From: Planococcus shixiaomingii
GTDB lineage: Bacteria > Bacillota > Bacilli > Bacillales_A > Planococcaceae
Direction of reading: 5' to 3'
Length of the DNA: 64,000 nt
Assembly (NCBI RefSeq): GCF_030413615.1
Contig: NZ_CP129236.1
Location: forward strand, 3,642,001-3,706,000
The position numbers and the translations under genes are program-made. Positions 36,613-45,264 of this stretch are shown piece by piece. The notes below the pieces were generated by a model. The model worked only from the letters and a program-made list of their open reading frames with translations, was not told the origin of the DNA and made no database searches. Position 1 is the stretch's first letter; every line of letters begins with the position of its first letter.

Positions 36613-37440
36613 TTAAAGATCTGAAGCTGTCGTTCCGGCACGCTCGTCCGCTACAATCCGCTCCGGGTGCGTATACAAATTGAACGACTCCCCGCGGATA
36701 AACCCGACGGCCGTGATGCCGAGTTCATCGGCGAGTTCCAGTGCGAGTTCGGTCGGCGCGGATTTCGACAGGATGATTTCGCAGCCGATCTTCGCGACTT
36801 TCAATAAGATTTCAGACGAGATGCGGCCGCTGAAGACGATGACTTTGTCGCGGACCGGGATGCCGTTGCGCAAGCAGTGCCCGTAGATTTTATCGAGCGC
36901 GTTGTGCCGCCCGATGTCGACGCGCGACAGGAAAAAGCCGTCCGTGCTGCAAAGCGCCGCGTTATGGACGCCGCCGGTCTTGCGGAACGTCTCGGCGCTG
37001 TCGTCCATCCGCCGCATCAGCGCAAAACAGTCTTCCGGCGTCAGCTTGACCCGTGCCTCTTTCATCGTCTTCGCGGTGATGGCGTCGTGGGCAAACACAA
37101 AGCCCTGGCGGCTCATGCCGCAGCATGATGAGATAAAGCGTTTGTTCTGCAGCTGTTCATAAAACGGATAGACCTTGTCCGCCGTGATGTAGACGGCGCC
37201 AGCTTTTTCGTCCACCCGGATGTCTTTGATGTCCTTATGGTTCGGGATGATGCCTTCGGACGCCAGAAATCCGACCGCCATGTCCTCGATCCATTCCGGC
37301 GAGCAGACGATGGTGATGAATTCCCGCCCGTTGATGTGGATGGTGATCGGCTCTTCGACGACGACCCGGTCCTCTTTTTCGGTGAATGCCCCGTTTGCGT
37401 AGCGCATAACGGTGCGTATGTTATGCTGTTCCATCGGCAA
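36613..37440 (-). CDS. fdhD: formate dehydrogenase accessory sulfurtransferase FdhD
   Basis: This protein of about 275 residues passes sulfur from a cysteine desulfurase to the molybdenum cofactor, which formate dehydrogenase needs for activity. The sulfur-carrying motif is ISSCCGMSRQGF near residue 100, and the C-terminal FSGRISSEILLKVAKIG and DIGRHNALDKIYG blocks are typical of FdhD. The start is uncertain: a GTG at 37446 lies too close to AAGGAG, a TTG at 37440 has seven-base spacing and an ATG at 37434 has thirteen. It diverges from the formate dehydrogenase gene. Confidence 0.93.
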   Translation of the reverse strand: MPMEQHNIRTVMRYANGAFTEKEDRVVVEEPITIHINGREFITIVCSPEWIEDMAVGFLASEGIIPNHKDIKDIRVDEKAGAVYITADKVYPFYEQLQNKRFISSCCGMSRQGFVFAHDAITAKTMKEARVKLTPEDCFALMRRMDDSAETFRKTGGVHNAALCSTDGFFLSRVDIGRHNALDKIYGHCLRNGIPVRDKVIVFSGRISSEILLKVAKIGCEIILSKSAPTELALELADELGITAVGFIRGESFNLYTHPERIVADERAGTTASDL

Positions 37441-37446
37441 ATCCAC

Positions 37447-37609
37447 GCTCCTTCGGAAAAACGCCTTTATTTTTTGATAATTCCATGAATTTATCGCAAG
37501 GTTCTGTTAAATTGATTATAATACTACCACACGACGGGGTATACAAGAATGGTCAGCCGTCTTTTTGGCGGATATCCCTTTTCCCACGAAACTAAAAGGA
37601 GGTAATGGC
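37447..37609. promoter_or_regulatory. divergent promoter region between fdhD and formate dehydrogenase
   Basis: A plus-strand TATAAT-type box lies in TTGATTATAATACT (about 37512-37525). The remainder of the 160 bases includes a GTCAGCCGTC / GGCGGATATC stretch that could form a short stem before the ribosome binding site AAAGGAGG. I could not fit it to the molybdenum cofactor riboswitch. Confidence 0.35.
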
Positions 37610-40534
37610 ATGCCGATCATCATTAACGGTTCAGCTTTTGACTTTGAACCCGGACAGACGATTCTCCAAGTCGTCAACGCCTATAAAATCACCCACCCGC
37701 AAATCTGCTATATGCCCGAAGTCGATCCCATCGAGACGTGCGACACGTGCATCGCGGAAGTGGACGGCCAGTTGGTGCGCACCTGTTCGACGAAAGCCGC
37801 GGATGGAATGAACGTCCAGCTCGGATCCACTCGCGCGAAAGCGGCGCAGACTGAAGCCATGGACCGGATACTCGAGAACCACCTGCTTTACTGCACGGTG
37901 TGCGACAACAACAACGGTAACTGCAAAGTACATAATACCGTTGACATGATGGAGATCGAACACCAGAAATACCCGTTCGAGCCGAAATGCTCGACCGATG
38001 CGGTGGATTTCACCAACCCGTTCTACCGCTACGACCCGAACCAGTGCATCGCCTGCGGCCAGTGCGTCGAAGCCTGCCAGAACCTGCAGGTCAATGAAAC
38101 CTTGACGATGGACTGGGAACGCGACCGGCCGATTGTCTTGTGGGACGGCGGCGCGAAAATCAACGACTCGTCATGCGTCAGCTGCGGTCACTGTGTCACG
38201 GTCTGTCCGTGCAACGCCCTCATGGAAAACACCATGCTCGGCGAAGCCGGCTTTATGACCAAACTGAAACCGGAAATCCTGAATCCGATGATCGACCTCG
38301 TGAAAGACGTCGAACCAGGCTACAGCGGGATTTTGGCAATTTCCGACGCCGAAGCGGCGATGCGCCACACCCGCATGAAAAAGACCAAGACCGTCTGCAC
38401 CTTCTGCGGCGTCGGCTGTTCGTTCGAAGTGTGGACAAAAGACCGCGAGATTTTGAAAATCCAGCCGGTATCGGAAGCGCCGGCAAACCAGATTTCAACA
38501 TGCGTCAAAGGGAAATTCGGCTGGGATTTCATCAACAGCGACAAGCGCATTACTACACCACTTATCCGACAAGGCGACGAATTCGTCGAAGCCACGTGGG
38601 AAGAAGCGCTCGACCTCGTCGCGTCGAAACTCGGCGGCTACAAGCGTGACTACGGGAAAGATGCCATTGGCGTCATTTCCTCTTCGAAAATCACCAACGA
38701 AGACAATTACGTGCTCCAGAAAATCGCGCGCCAGGTGTTCGAGTCGAACAACATCGACAACTGCTCGCGCTATTGCCAGTCGCCGGCAACGGACGGCCTG
38801 TTCCGCACGGTCGGCATGGGCGGCGACGCCGGATCGATCAAGGACATTGCGAAAGCCGGCCTTGTCATCATTGTCGGCGCCAACCCGGCGGAAGGCCATC
38901 CGGTGCTCGCGACCCGCATCAAACGGGCGCATAAATTGCACGGCCAGAAACTGATCGTCGCGGACCTGCGCCGCAACGAAATGGCGGAGCGTTCGGATCT
39001 TTTCATCAGTCCGAAACAAGGAACCGACCAGGTATGGCTGATGGCCGTGACGAAATACATGATTGACAACAACCTTCACGACGAAACGTTCATCCAGGAC
39101 AACGTCAATTTCTACGCGGAATTCAAAGAAGTGCTCGAGAGATACACGCTTGACTATGCGGAAAGAGAAACCGGCATTGCGCAGGAAACGTTGATCGAGA
39201 TTGCGCACGCCATCCACGAAGCGGACGGCACATGCATCCTGTGGGGCATGGGCGTTACACAGAACACCGGCGGTTCGGACACATCCGCCGCAATTTCCAA
39301 CTTGCTGCTGGTGACGGGCAACTACCGCCGTCCTGGCGCTGGCGCTTACCCGCTCCGAGGCCACAACAACGTGCAAGGTGCCTGCGACATGGGTTCATTG
39401 CCGGGCTGGCTTCCGGGCTATCAGCACGTCACCGACGATGCGGCCCGCGAAAAGTTTGAGCGCGCTTACGGCGTAAAAATCGACTCCAAGCCAGGATATG
39501 ACAACGTCACGATGCTGCGTGCGATCGATGCCGGTAAGATGAAGGCGATGTACTTGGTCGGCGAAGACATGGCGCTCGTCGATTCCAACTCCAACCACGT
39601 CGACAAAGTGCTGTCGAAACTCGACTTCTTTGTTGTCCAGGACGTCTTCTTCTCGCGGACGGCCCAATATGCCGATGTGATTTTGCCGGCTGCCCCGTCG
39701 CTTGAAAAAGACGGCACGTTCACCAACACCGAGCGCCGCGTCCAGCGTTTGTACAAGGCGCTGCCGGAACTCGGCGACTCGAAGCCAGACTGGTGGATCA
39801 CCCAGGAAATCGCCAACCGCTTGGGCGCCGGCTGGAACTACAGCCATCCGAGCGACATTTTCGATGAGATGGCAAGTTTGGCTCCGCTCTTCTCCCAGGC
39901 AAACTATGACGTATTGGAAGGGTGGAACAGTTTCCAATGGGGCAGCCTTGACGGCTCGCACACGCCGGTCCTTTACCTTGACGGCTTCAACTTTGAGGAC
40001 AAGAAAGCTCGCTTCTCCCTGTTTGAATGGGTTCAGCCAGTGGTGTTCCCGGACGAGTACGACCTGCACATCAACAACGGACGGCTGCTTGAGCAGTTCC
40101 ACGAAGGCAACTTGTCCGACAAATCGCGCGGCATCCATCAAAAAATGCCGCAAACCTTTGTCGAAGTGTCGCCGGAACTGGCGAAAGCGCGCGGCGTCGA
40201 AGATGGCTCGCTTGTGCGGCTGGTCTCCCCTTACGGCGCACTGAAAGTGCCGGCATTCGTCACCGACCGCGTGAAAGGCAATGAGCTGTTCATGCCGATG
40301 CACTCGACCAACAAGGAAACGGCCATCAACTTTTTGACGGGACCTGCCGTTGACCGGGTCACCAACACACCGGCCTTTAAGCAGACGAAAGTACGCCTTG
40401 AACTGCTCGAGAAAAAAGGCAAAAGCCCGATCTCAAAATCGAATCCGCGCGGCAAAAAGCGCACGCCGACACGAGGCATCGAAGTCGAACGGAAATGGCA
40501 GCGCCCGGGTTACGTGCCGCTGACCGATCAATAA
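37610..40534 (+). CDS. formate dehydrogenase alpha subunit, cysteine type (YjgC/YrhE-like)
   Basis: This 974-residue molybdenum or tungsten enzyme oxidises formate to CO2. An N-terminal 2Fe-2S domain has Cys33, 44, 47 and 59, followed by a CTVCDNNNGNC segment and two ferredoxin-type 4Fe-4S motifs (CIACGQCVEAC and CVSCGHCVTVC). A further 4Fe-4S motif CTFCGVGC opens the bis-pterin domain. In NCSRYCQSP the second Cys holds the place of selenocysteine in E. coli FdhF. A molybdopterin dinucleotide-binding domain ends the protein. The ATG 37610 has AAAGGAGG eight bases upstream. The DUF1641 protein follows after 19 bases. The electron acceptor is not clear from this window. Confidence 0.93.
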   Translation: MPIIINGSAFDFEPGQTILQVVNAYKITHPQICYMPEVDPIETCDTCIAEVDGQLVRTCSTKAADGMNVQLGSTRAKAAQTEAMDRILENHLLYCTVCDNNNGNCKVHNTVDMMEIEHQKYPFEPKCSTDAVDFTNPFYRYDPNQCIACGQCVEACQNLQVNETLTMDWERDRPIVLWDGGAKINDSSCVSCGHCVTVCPCNALMENTMLGEAGFMTKLKPEILNPMIDLVKDVEPGYSGILAISDAEAAMRHTRMKKTKTVCTFCGVGCSFEVWTKDREILKIQPVSEAPANQISTCVKGKFGWDFINSDKRITTPLIRQGDEFVEATWEEALDLVASKLGGYKRDYGKDAIGVISSSKITNEDNYVLQKIARQVFESNNIDNCSRYCQSPATDGLFRTVGMGGDAGSIKDIAKAGLVIIVGANPAEGHPVLATRIKRAHKLHGQKLIVADLRRNEMAERSDLFISPKQGTDQVWLMAVTKYMIDNNLHDETFIQDNVNFYAEFKEVLERYTLDYAERETGIAQETLIEIAHAIHEADGTCILWGMGVTQNTGGSDTSAAISNLLLVTGNYRRPGAGAYPLRGHNNVQGACDMGSLPGWLPGYQHVTDDAAREKFERAYGVKIDSKPGYDNVTMLRAIDAGKMKAMYLVGEDMALVDSNSNHVDKVLSKLDFFVVQDVFFSRTAQYADVILPAAPSLEKDGTFTNTERRVQRLYKALPELGDSKPDWWITQEIANRLGAGWNYSHPSDIFDEMASLAPLFSQANYDVLEGWNSFQWGSLDGSHTPVLYLDGFNFEDKKARFSLFEWVQPVVFPDEYDLHINNGRLLEQFHEGNLSDKSRGIHQKMPQTFVEVSPELAKARGVEDGSLVRLVSPYGALKVPAFVTDRVKGNELFMPMHSTNKETAINFLTGPAVDRVTNTPAFKQTKVRLELLEKKGKSPISKSNPRGKKRTPTRGIEVERKWQRPGYVPLTDQ

Positions 40535-40553
40535 GGAAGGAACGTGATGCGCC

Positions 40554-41036
40554 ATGGCAACACCGATCACCCAGATCACCAAGCGGCAGCTGACGCCGGA
40601 AGAAGAAAAAGAGAAGAAACTGGGCGAACTTGAGACCCTGCTCGTCCAGCAGGACCAGGCGCTCAATAAAATACTCGAAATAACCGGCGAATTGAACGAT
40701 GCGGGAATACTCGATGCGGTGCGGGCAATGGTCAAAGCGCGGGAAAATCTGACCGGCATCGCCGTCCACCAGGCTTCCCGCGAACCGGTCACCAACCTCA
40801 TCAACAATGCAATGAAAGCGGCGGCCGTCGTCACCACCATCGACCCGAACACCACGGCACGCGTCATGAACAGCGTCAAAAGCGGGCTCGATGAAGCGGA
40901 ACTGCAGCGGGACAACCCGAAAAAAGTCGGCGTCTTCCGCCTAATAAAAGCGCTGCGTGACCCCGACATCAACCGCTCTATCCGTTTCGGACTCAACTTC
41001 CTGAAAGGCATGGGACGCGAGCTCGGCCGGAAATAA
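40554..41036 (+). CDS. DUF1641 protein associated with formate dehydrogenase (YjgD/YrhD-like)
   Basis: This 160-residue, almost wholly helical protein belongs to DUF1641 and repeatedly follows this type of formate dehydrogenase gene in Bacillales. The DUF block is about residues 75-155 (LINNAMKAAAVVTTIDPNTTARVM ... FGLNFLKGMGRELG, in parts). The first 45 residues are charged and likely to form a coiled coil (PEEEKEKKLGELETLLVQQD). It probably helps assembly or membrane/partner association of the enzyme, but no activity is established. It is cotranscribed with the alpha subunit. Confidence 0.88.
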   Translation: MATPITQITKRQLTPEEEKEKKLGELETLLVQQDQALNKILEITGELNDAGILDAVRAMVKARENLTGIAVHQASREPVTNLINNAMKAAAVVTTIDPNTTARVMNSVKSGLDEAELQRDNPKKVGVFRLIKALRDPDINRSIRFGLNFLKGMGRELGRK

Positions 41037-41051
41037 GTTTCAGCAATTTTA

Positions 41052-41087
41052 AAAAAGCCGCTTCTACTCCAGTAGAAGCGGCTTTTA
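41052..41087 (+). terminator. terminator of the formate dehydrogenase operon
   Basis: A 16-bp perfect stem AAAAGCCGCTTCTACT / AGTAGAAGCGGCTTTT with a two-base centre. Confidence 0.9.
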
Positions 41088-41149
41088 GCTTGTTGAATAA
41101 CCTATATAATCAATGCACAAGGAGATGTCCTCTTTGCTATTCCGCCAAA

Positions 41150-41465
41150 CAGCTGCGCTTTCCGCGGGCTTGCGCCGAAGCGCGCAGCGATGCAGGAGCA
41201 CAAGTTCTTCTCCACTATTTGGCTCCATAGCTAACGGGCCGGAACAAAGCCAGTTCCTTTAAGACATCCTTGATATTTTTTATGATTCGTTCCCTTCGTG
41301 GCAACAACAGAGCTGTTTTTACTCCAGCTACAACACGCTTCTGCTTGGATACCTTCTGAATTAAGCGGAAGGCTGCGAGCACATTGGGCGAACGGCTTTA
41401 GCCCATTTTTTTTGCTGCGAAGCAGCGAAGCGATGCAGAGACAGGAGCAACGTTTTTCTCGACCG
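41150..41465. repeat. degenerate repeat-rich noncoding region
   Basis: This 500-base gap holds no convincing gene. Two imperfect direct copies of a motif are visible: CGAAGCGCGCAGCGATGCAG then GAGCACAAGTTCTTCTC at about 41177-41212, and CGAAGCAGCGAAGCGATGCA then GAGACAGGAGCAACGTTTTTCTC at about 41418-41461. CTGCGCTTTCCGCGGGCTTG precedes the first copy. It resembles the GC-rich intergenic repeats (CTGCGCTTTCCGCGGGC type) scattered in Bacillales genomes. The ends are not sharp. Confidence 0.5.
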
Positions 41466-41603
41466 TGGCCGCAGAAAGCATTCGACTGAAGCGAAATGAA
41501 AAGCTAATAAGATTTTCTCGACTGCTTAAAAAAATTTTCTAAACAGTGAATCCATATCAGGTCTATTGACGTATACTATATATAGAAAAAGGGGGATATG
41601 TAC

Positions 41604-42257
41604 ATGTATTCACAATATGAATTAGAAAAAGAGATGCCGAATAACGAAATGCTGAAAAGCGTCTTGAGCTTCTTTTCGGTGTTATGGGTGATTTCAGGGA
41701 TCGGCGTCATCGCAGGGCAATTCGTGCCGCCTGCTTTGATGCTTCCATTGATGGTCGTCGAGGTCGTTCTTCTGATCTCCATGATTTTCATCCGCAAAGC
41801 TAGAAAAGCGGGAAGCACATTTGCGATGGTCTTCGCTTTGATCAGCGGTATCACGCTTTATCCCGTGCTGACTTACTATGTCGGCAGCTTGGGCGGAGAA
41901 GTCGTCTTGGCCGTCTTCGTTTCGACTGCGGTCGTTTTTGCGGCATACGGATTGGTCGGCTACCGATTGAATAAAAACCTTGTGGGTTGGTCGAGCTACC
42001 TGTTTGTCGCGCTGATCGCATTTTTCGTAATCTCGCTCTTCGGTTTCTTCGTTCCGTTCTCAAGCGGCTTTGCGATGATCCTGTCAATGGGAGGCGTCTT
42101 GCTGTTCTCGCTTTATACAATCTATGATTTCAACCGTATCCGCCACCAGCCGATGTCGCAAGAAGATGTGCCATTCGTGGCTATCGGCTTGTACTTGGAT
42201 TTCTTGAATCTGTTCTTGAATATCCTGCGTCTTACATCGTTTTTATCAAGAGACTAA
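41604..42257 (+). CDS. Bax inhibitor-1/YccA-family membrane protein
   Basis: This 217-residue protein has seven hydrophobic segments from about residue 18 to 215 and the family pattern near the end (SLYTIYDFNRIRH then VPFVAIGLYLDFLNLFLNILRL). Members are thought to act as pH-sensitive calcium leak channels or stress-related membrane proteins. The ATG at 41604 has GGGGGA seven bases upstream. The ATG at 41598 is too close to it. It ends directly before a terminator. Confidence 0.85.
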   Translation: MYSQYELEKEMPNNEMLKSVLSFFSVLWVISGIGVIAGQFVPPALMLPLMVVEVVLLISMIFIRKARKAGSTFAMVFALISGITLYPVLTYYVGSLGGEVVLAVFVSTAVVFAAYGLVGYRLNKNLVGWSSYLFVALIAFFVISLFGFFVPFSSGFAMILSMGGVLLFSLYTIYDFNRIRHQPMSQEDVPFVAIGLYLDFLNLFLNILRLTSFLSRD

Positions 42258-42261
42258 TGAT

Positions 42262-42289
42262 CACAGCTCCTTTATTAGGAGCTGTTTTT
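42262..42289 (+). terminator. terminator of the Bax inhibitor-1-like gene
   Basis: The stem ACAGCTCCT / AGGAGCTGT is followed by TTTTT. It lies at the front of the next open frame, which shows that the next gene starts downstream of it. Confidence 0.85.
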
Positions 42290-42310
42290 TACATTAAAGG
42301 AGGACTTGCA

Positions 42311-42547
42311 TTGCAATTAATACTATCAATTATTTTGTCGACCATATTAGGTTATCTATTGCTTATGATGGGGCCGTGGGTTGGCGACTTTCTCGCTTTC
42401 GGCATAATTACAGGCACCTTGTTTAGAGGGCTCTATCTTTTAAACGACATTCATAAAAGACTGTTAAAAGATGCACCCGAGCTAAGTAAAGCAAAACAGG
42501 CTAGAGAAGACTATTTGAAGCAGAGAGAGCAGAGCAGTTATGAGTAG
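42311..42547 (+). CDS. small membrane protein of unknown function
   Basis: This 78-residue protein has two hydrophobic segments (about 1-20 and 27-43) and a charged tail (residues 48-78). The TTG start has AAAGGAGG seven bases upstream. An upstream ATG in the same frame at 42257 is excluded because a terminator hairpin lies between them. I do not recognise the family. Confidence 0.65.
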   Translation: MQLILSIILSTILGYLLLMMGPWVGDFLAFGIITGTLFRGLYLLNDIHKRLLKDAPELSKAKQAREDYLKQREQSSYE

Positions 42548-42666
42548 AAGTTAGCCTTTTCTAAGCAGTTGGAGTTGACCTGTCACCTTAAGATCTGTTT
42601 TTTCCTTCCTATCTTCTCCTCAACTGAAAAAAGACATATAAAAAAGACGTAACTGGAGGATTTATG

Positions 42667-42837
42667 GTGAAAAATGCTTTGTTTTTATTGGTTGTTGTAG
42701 TATTTCTTATAACTGTGTTTGGGCTTAAGTATCAATGGAATGCAATCAGTGGTTCAACTTTATTTATTATTTTAATATTAAGTAATATTTTAGTGCAGAT
42801 ATTAGTTCGAAAACTGAATATTAATTTCTTCAAGTAA
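42667..42837 (+). CDS. 56-residue membrane protein
   Basis: A GTG with GGAGGA six bases upstream opens a 56-codon frame (MKNALFLLVVVVFLITVFGL and onward) with two hydrophobic helices (residues 2-20 and about 30-48) and a basic end. It looks like a real small membrane protein. Function unknown. Confidence 0.6.
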   Translation: MKNALFLLVVVVFLITVFGLKYQWNAISGSTLFIILILSNILVQILVRKLNINFFK

Positions 42838-42894
42838 TTTATTCTCCATTATATTTTATTGTAATCAGGAGTTGTTTAATTTTGCGTACATACC

Positions 42895-42980
42895 GAAACC
42901 CCCATCAAGCTTGTGAATACAAGGTTGATGGGGGTTTTTATATGCGTCTGCGGCTACTGTCGATACCTCATGATATGTAA
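42895..42980 (+). repeat. dispersed terminator-repeat, copy A
   Basis: A hairpin with arms AAACCCCCATCAA and TTGATGGGGGTTT plus T-run is followed by TATATGCGTCTGCGGCTACT and ATGATATGTAAA. Copy B at 52213-52300 has the same order of elements with scattered changes. The hairpin should act as a terminator for the small gene upstream. Confidence 0.65.
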
Positions 42981-43165
42981 AATAGAATCAATCTTGAGCG
43001 TAAATTGTTCTTTTCTGCTTTCTGAATTTCTTAAACTGAATTTTACTTGCCACTATGGAATAATTTTAGATATTAATATTCAAAGCCGAGTATTAAAGTA
43101 TAAAAATCCGTTTAAGCAAAATAATTTGATAATCGATGAAATAGTTTCTATAAATATAATGAATT

Positions 43166-43208
43166 AAAAAGAACGCCAGCTGCATAAAAACAGTCTGGCG
43201 TTCTTTTT
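43166..43208. terminator. bidirectional terminator
   Basis: The stem AAAAAGAACGCCAG / CTGGCGTTCTTTTT with a 15-base loop lies just after the broken minus-strand gene. Confidence 0.8.
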
Positions 43209-43229
43209 AAAAATACAAGTATTAAAAAA

Positions 43230-43625
43230 TTAATTATCCCTTATTACTTTAATTTTCTCTTCATCGGACATCAGAATGTTGAACATAACACCTGGCGTAT
43301 AAGATGAAAAATCTTGGCCGCCTAACGAATAAGAAACTATAGGAGTTATAGTATAAAAATCATAAGCTTTTTGATAATTTAATGAAGGAATTTCAAGGTT
43401 TTTAATGTCCTTAGAATTTAACTTCTTAATCTTTACCAAGCTCATGACTCATATTTTTCTCTAAATCAGGAGCGAGAATTCCATCTGTCGCAACACTCTA
43501 CCCAAGACATGTCCAGCTGTTTCAGGATCTACTTCCTCTTCGCCTTCATACGCCCATCCAGCTTGAGGAACCAATAAAACAAAACATATGGCTACAACAA
43601 AAAACGGAAAAGAATATTATTTGTA
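43230..43625 (-). pseudogene. frameshifted gene for a small secreted protein
   Basis: Three frames join into one protein. The first gives a signal-like FVVAICFVLLVPQAGWA then YEGEEEVDPETAGHVLGRV. A frameshift near 43495 leads to ATDGILAPDLEKNMSHEL, and a second near 43440 leads to VKIKKLNSKDIKNLEIPS and on to IKVIRDN and a stop. No start codon or ribosome binding site remains at the front. The 71-codon ORF ending at 43230 is its tail. The protein family is not recognised. Confidence 0.6.
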
Positions 43626-43650
43626 AATATTAGGATAAGGTTTCTTATAA

Positions 43651-44025
43651 TTATGGTCCTGAAACGATATCAAATGGCACAGATTTCCCATTAATAACTA
43701 TCTCTAGATTTTCTGTATTGTTGTCAAAAGTTAACTTATAAATATAGCGTTTTCCATTATTATTTTCTTTAGGAGTGTCTTTTAGTAATATAATCAATTG
43801 ATCTCCTTTGCTTTTTAACCTAGGTTCAACCAAGCCATCTGACTGATAAATGAGATAGGCATTCTTTTTGTCTTTGTAAATCAGCTGAAGTTCAGAAGAC
43901 AAAAGAATTAAAGCGTTAATATCTTCTGGTACTTTCTTTTCCTCACTAATATTTGGAGTTGAATCATTTAGAGTGCAAGCTGATAAAAAAGTAAAAGTTA
44001 AAATAACTAACAATATCTTTCTCAA
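43651..44025 (-). CDS. small lipoprotein of unknown function
   Basis: This 124-residue protein has a lipoprotein signal with lipobox LSAC (Cys17), a polar linker and a roughly 90-residue beta-rich domain. The start is a TTG with GAGGAGGAG about seven bases upstream. It lies directly upstream of the frameshifted secreted-protein gene on the same strand, so the two may once have been one unit. Codon use is AT-rich like its neighbours. Function unknown. Confidence 0.65.
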   Translation of the reverse strand: MRKILLVILTFTFLSACTLNDSTPNISEEKKVPEDINALILLSSELQLIYKDKKNAYLIYQSDGLVEPRLKSKGDQLIILLKDTPKENNNGKRYIYKLTFDNNTENLEIVINGKSVPFDIVSGP

Positions 44026-44130
44026 TAAATTCTCCTCCTCTTAGATATCTTATTACCAGCTAATGAATCAATACATTTAGTTAAAATTACCAAGTTTAAC
44101 TTAAATAGTTTGTATTTTGCTATCAGAATT

Positions 44131-44190
44131 CCTACTACTTCTGACAACTCAATGATATGTAAACCAGAACTGTATAGAGCGTGAATACGG
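44131..44190 (+). repeat. partial relative of the dispersed repeat, copy C
   Basis: CTACTTCTGACAACTC then AATGATATGTAAA and GAGCGTGAATA resemble the right half of copy A (CTACTGTCGATACCTC, ATGATATGTAAA, TTGAGCG). The hairpin half is missing. The rest of the gap 44026-44280 shows nothing. Confidence 0.4.
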
Positions 44191-44280
44191 AATCTAAGAA
44201 AATATTATTATTTATAATATGTAATCAGCACGTTGTGAATTACGAAAGCCTGCAATCAAAAAATATTAAGGAGTGTTGTC

Positions 44281-45264
44281 ATGACGAAATTTAGCCCACC
44301 TGCAATAAACAACAAGAATAGTAAATATAAAGTCGAAGATATTCTAGTGTTACATGAGTTAAATAAAAGACCTACTTTTGTAAATGCTCCTTTAGAAACC
44401 TTTTCTGGTCATACACACTCGATAGACTCGTTTAAAACGAGAAATATATTTCTTGATTTTCTTAAAGTTGTTTCAAATTTACAAGAAAATGAATTGATAA
44501 GAGAGAATCTGCCTAGAGAAATATTAAAGCATTTAACAGTTGTAGAAATGAAAGTTATCCTTAAGGCAGTATATAAACCAGTTAATGGTACAAGAGATGT
44601 ATTAATTAATAGAATAGAGACACATGCAACTGATGAAGATATTAGTAATCATACAGATAAGAGTTGTTTTGTTCTTACAGAACTCGGTTTAAAGGTGCTG
44701 GGAAAATATAAGAATGTCCTTTGGATACATAAAAATAAAGAGGATATTTTTAGGTATCCACTTTTCTACGAGAGTAAGTTTGATGAATACTACTTTATAG
44801 ATCATTGGGAATTAAATCCGTCAAATACAATAATTGATTATTATGAATCAAAAAATAGTGGAATAGTAGCACGTATATATCAGATAGAAAACAATCGAGA
44901 AAAATCATTCCTGTATGGGCTTAGGAAATTAACAGAAGAAATTAATTTGCAATTAGAAAAATGTAAAGAAGGTGGTTGGTTTAACACAAGTGCGGGATTA
45001 GGCGAATTTTTCTCTCTTTACGCAAGTCCGGTATTAGGCGAACCTCTGTCCTCGAAAACAATCTTCAAGGCTTTGAATATTAGTGATGATAATTTTGAGG
45101 ACATTTTAAAATATATCTACGACTTTGCAATAAAAGATCCTTCATTAGTAACCTTTAACAACTTTAATGAAATTATTATTGCTCTATTGACTAAACCTGG
45201 TGATGAACTTTATATCAGAGTATTAGAGGAAAATTTGGTCACGAACATTATCAAGAAGATATAA
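44281..45264 (+). CDS. orphan protein with SAP-like motif
   Basis: This 327-residue protein is not a family I know. Residues of about 80-112 (EILKHLTVVEMKVILKAVYK then GTRDVLINRI) fit the SAP helix-extended-helix pattern that often binds nucleic acid. The rest is mostly helical. AAGGAGTG lies before the ATG. Base composition is far more AT-rich than the metabolic genes around, which suggests recent acquisition. Close to the end, a heptamer A-AAT-TTG (45231-45237) stands in the right phase for a -1 shift into a 74-codon acidic extension ending at 45461. Confidence 0.65.
   Translation: MTKFSPPAINNKNSKYKVEDILVLHELNKRPTFVNAPLETFSGHTHSIDSFKTRNIFLDFLKVVSNLQENELIRENLPREILKHLTVVEMKVILKAVYKPVNGTRDVLINRIETHATDEDISNHTDKSCFVLTELGLKVLGKYKNVLWIHKNKEDIFRYPLFYESKFDEYYFIDHWELNPSNTIIDYYESKNSGIVARIYQIENNREKSFLYGLRKLTEEINLQLEKCKEGGWFNTSAGLGEFFSLYASPVLGEPLSSKTIFKALNISDDNFEDILKYIYDFAIKDPSLVTFNNFNEIIIALLTKPGDELYIRVLEENLVTNIIKKI

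Noticed and set aside
37500..37609. Molybdenum cofactor riboswitch ahead of formate dehydrogenase
   Set aside because: The leader is short and I could not find the conserved multi-stem core of that riboswitch, only one weak stem.
42913..43167. 84-codon plus-strand ORF
   Set aside because: It starts inside the hairpin of repeat copy A, has no ribosome binding site, and its first third is the repeat itself. The end next to a terminator kept me from ruling out a gene remnant, but support is too weak.
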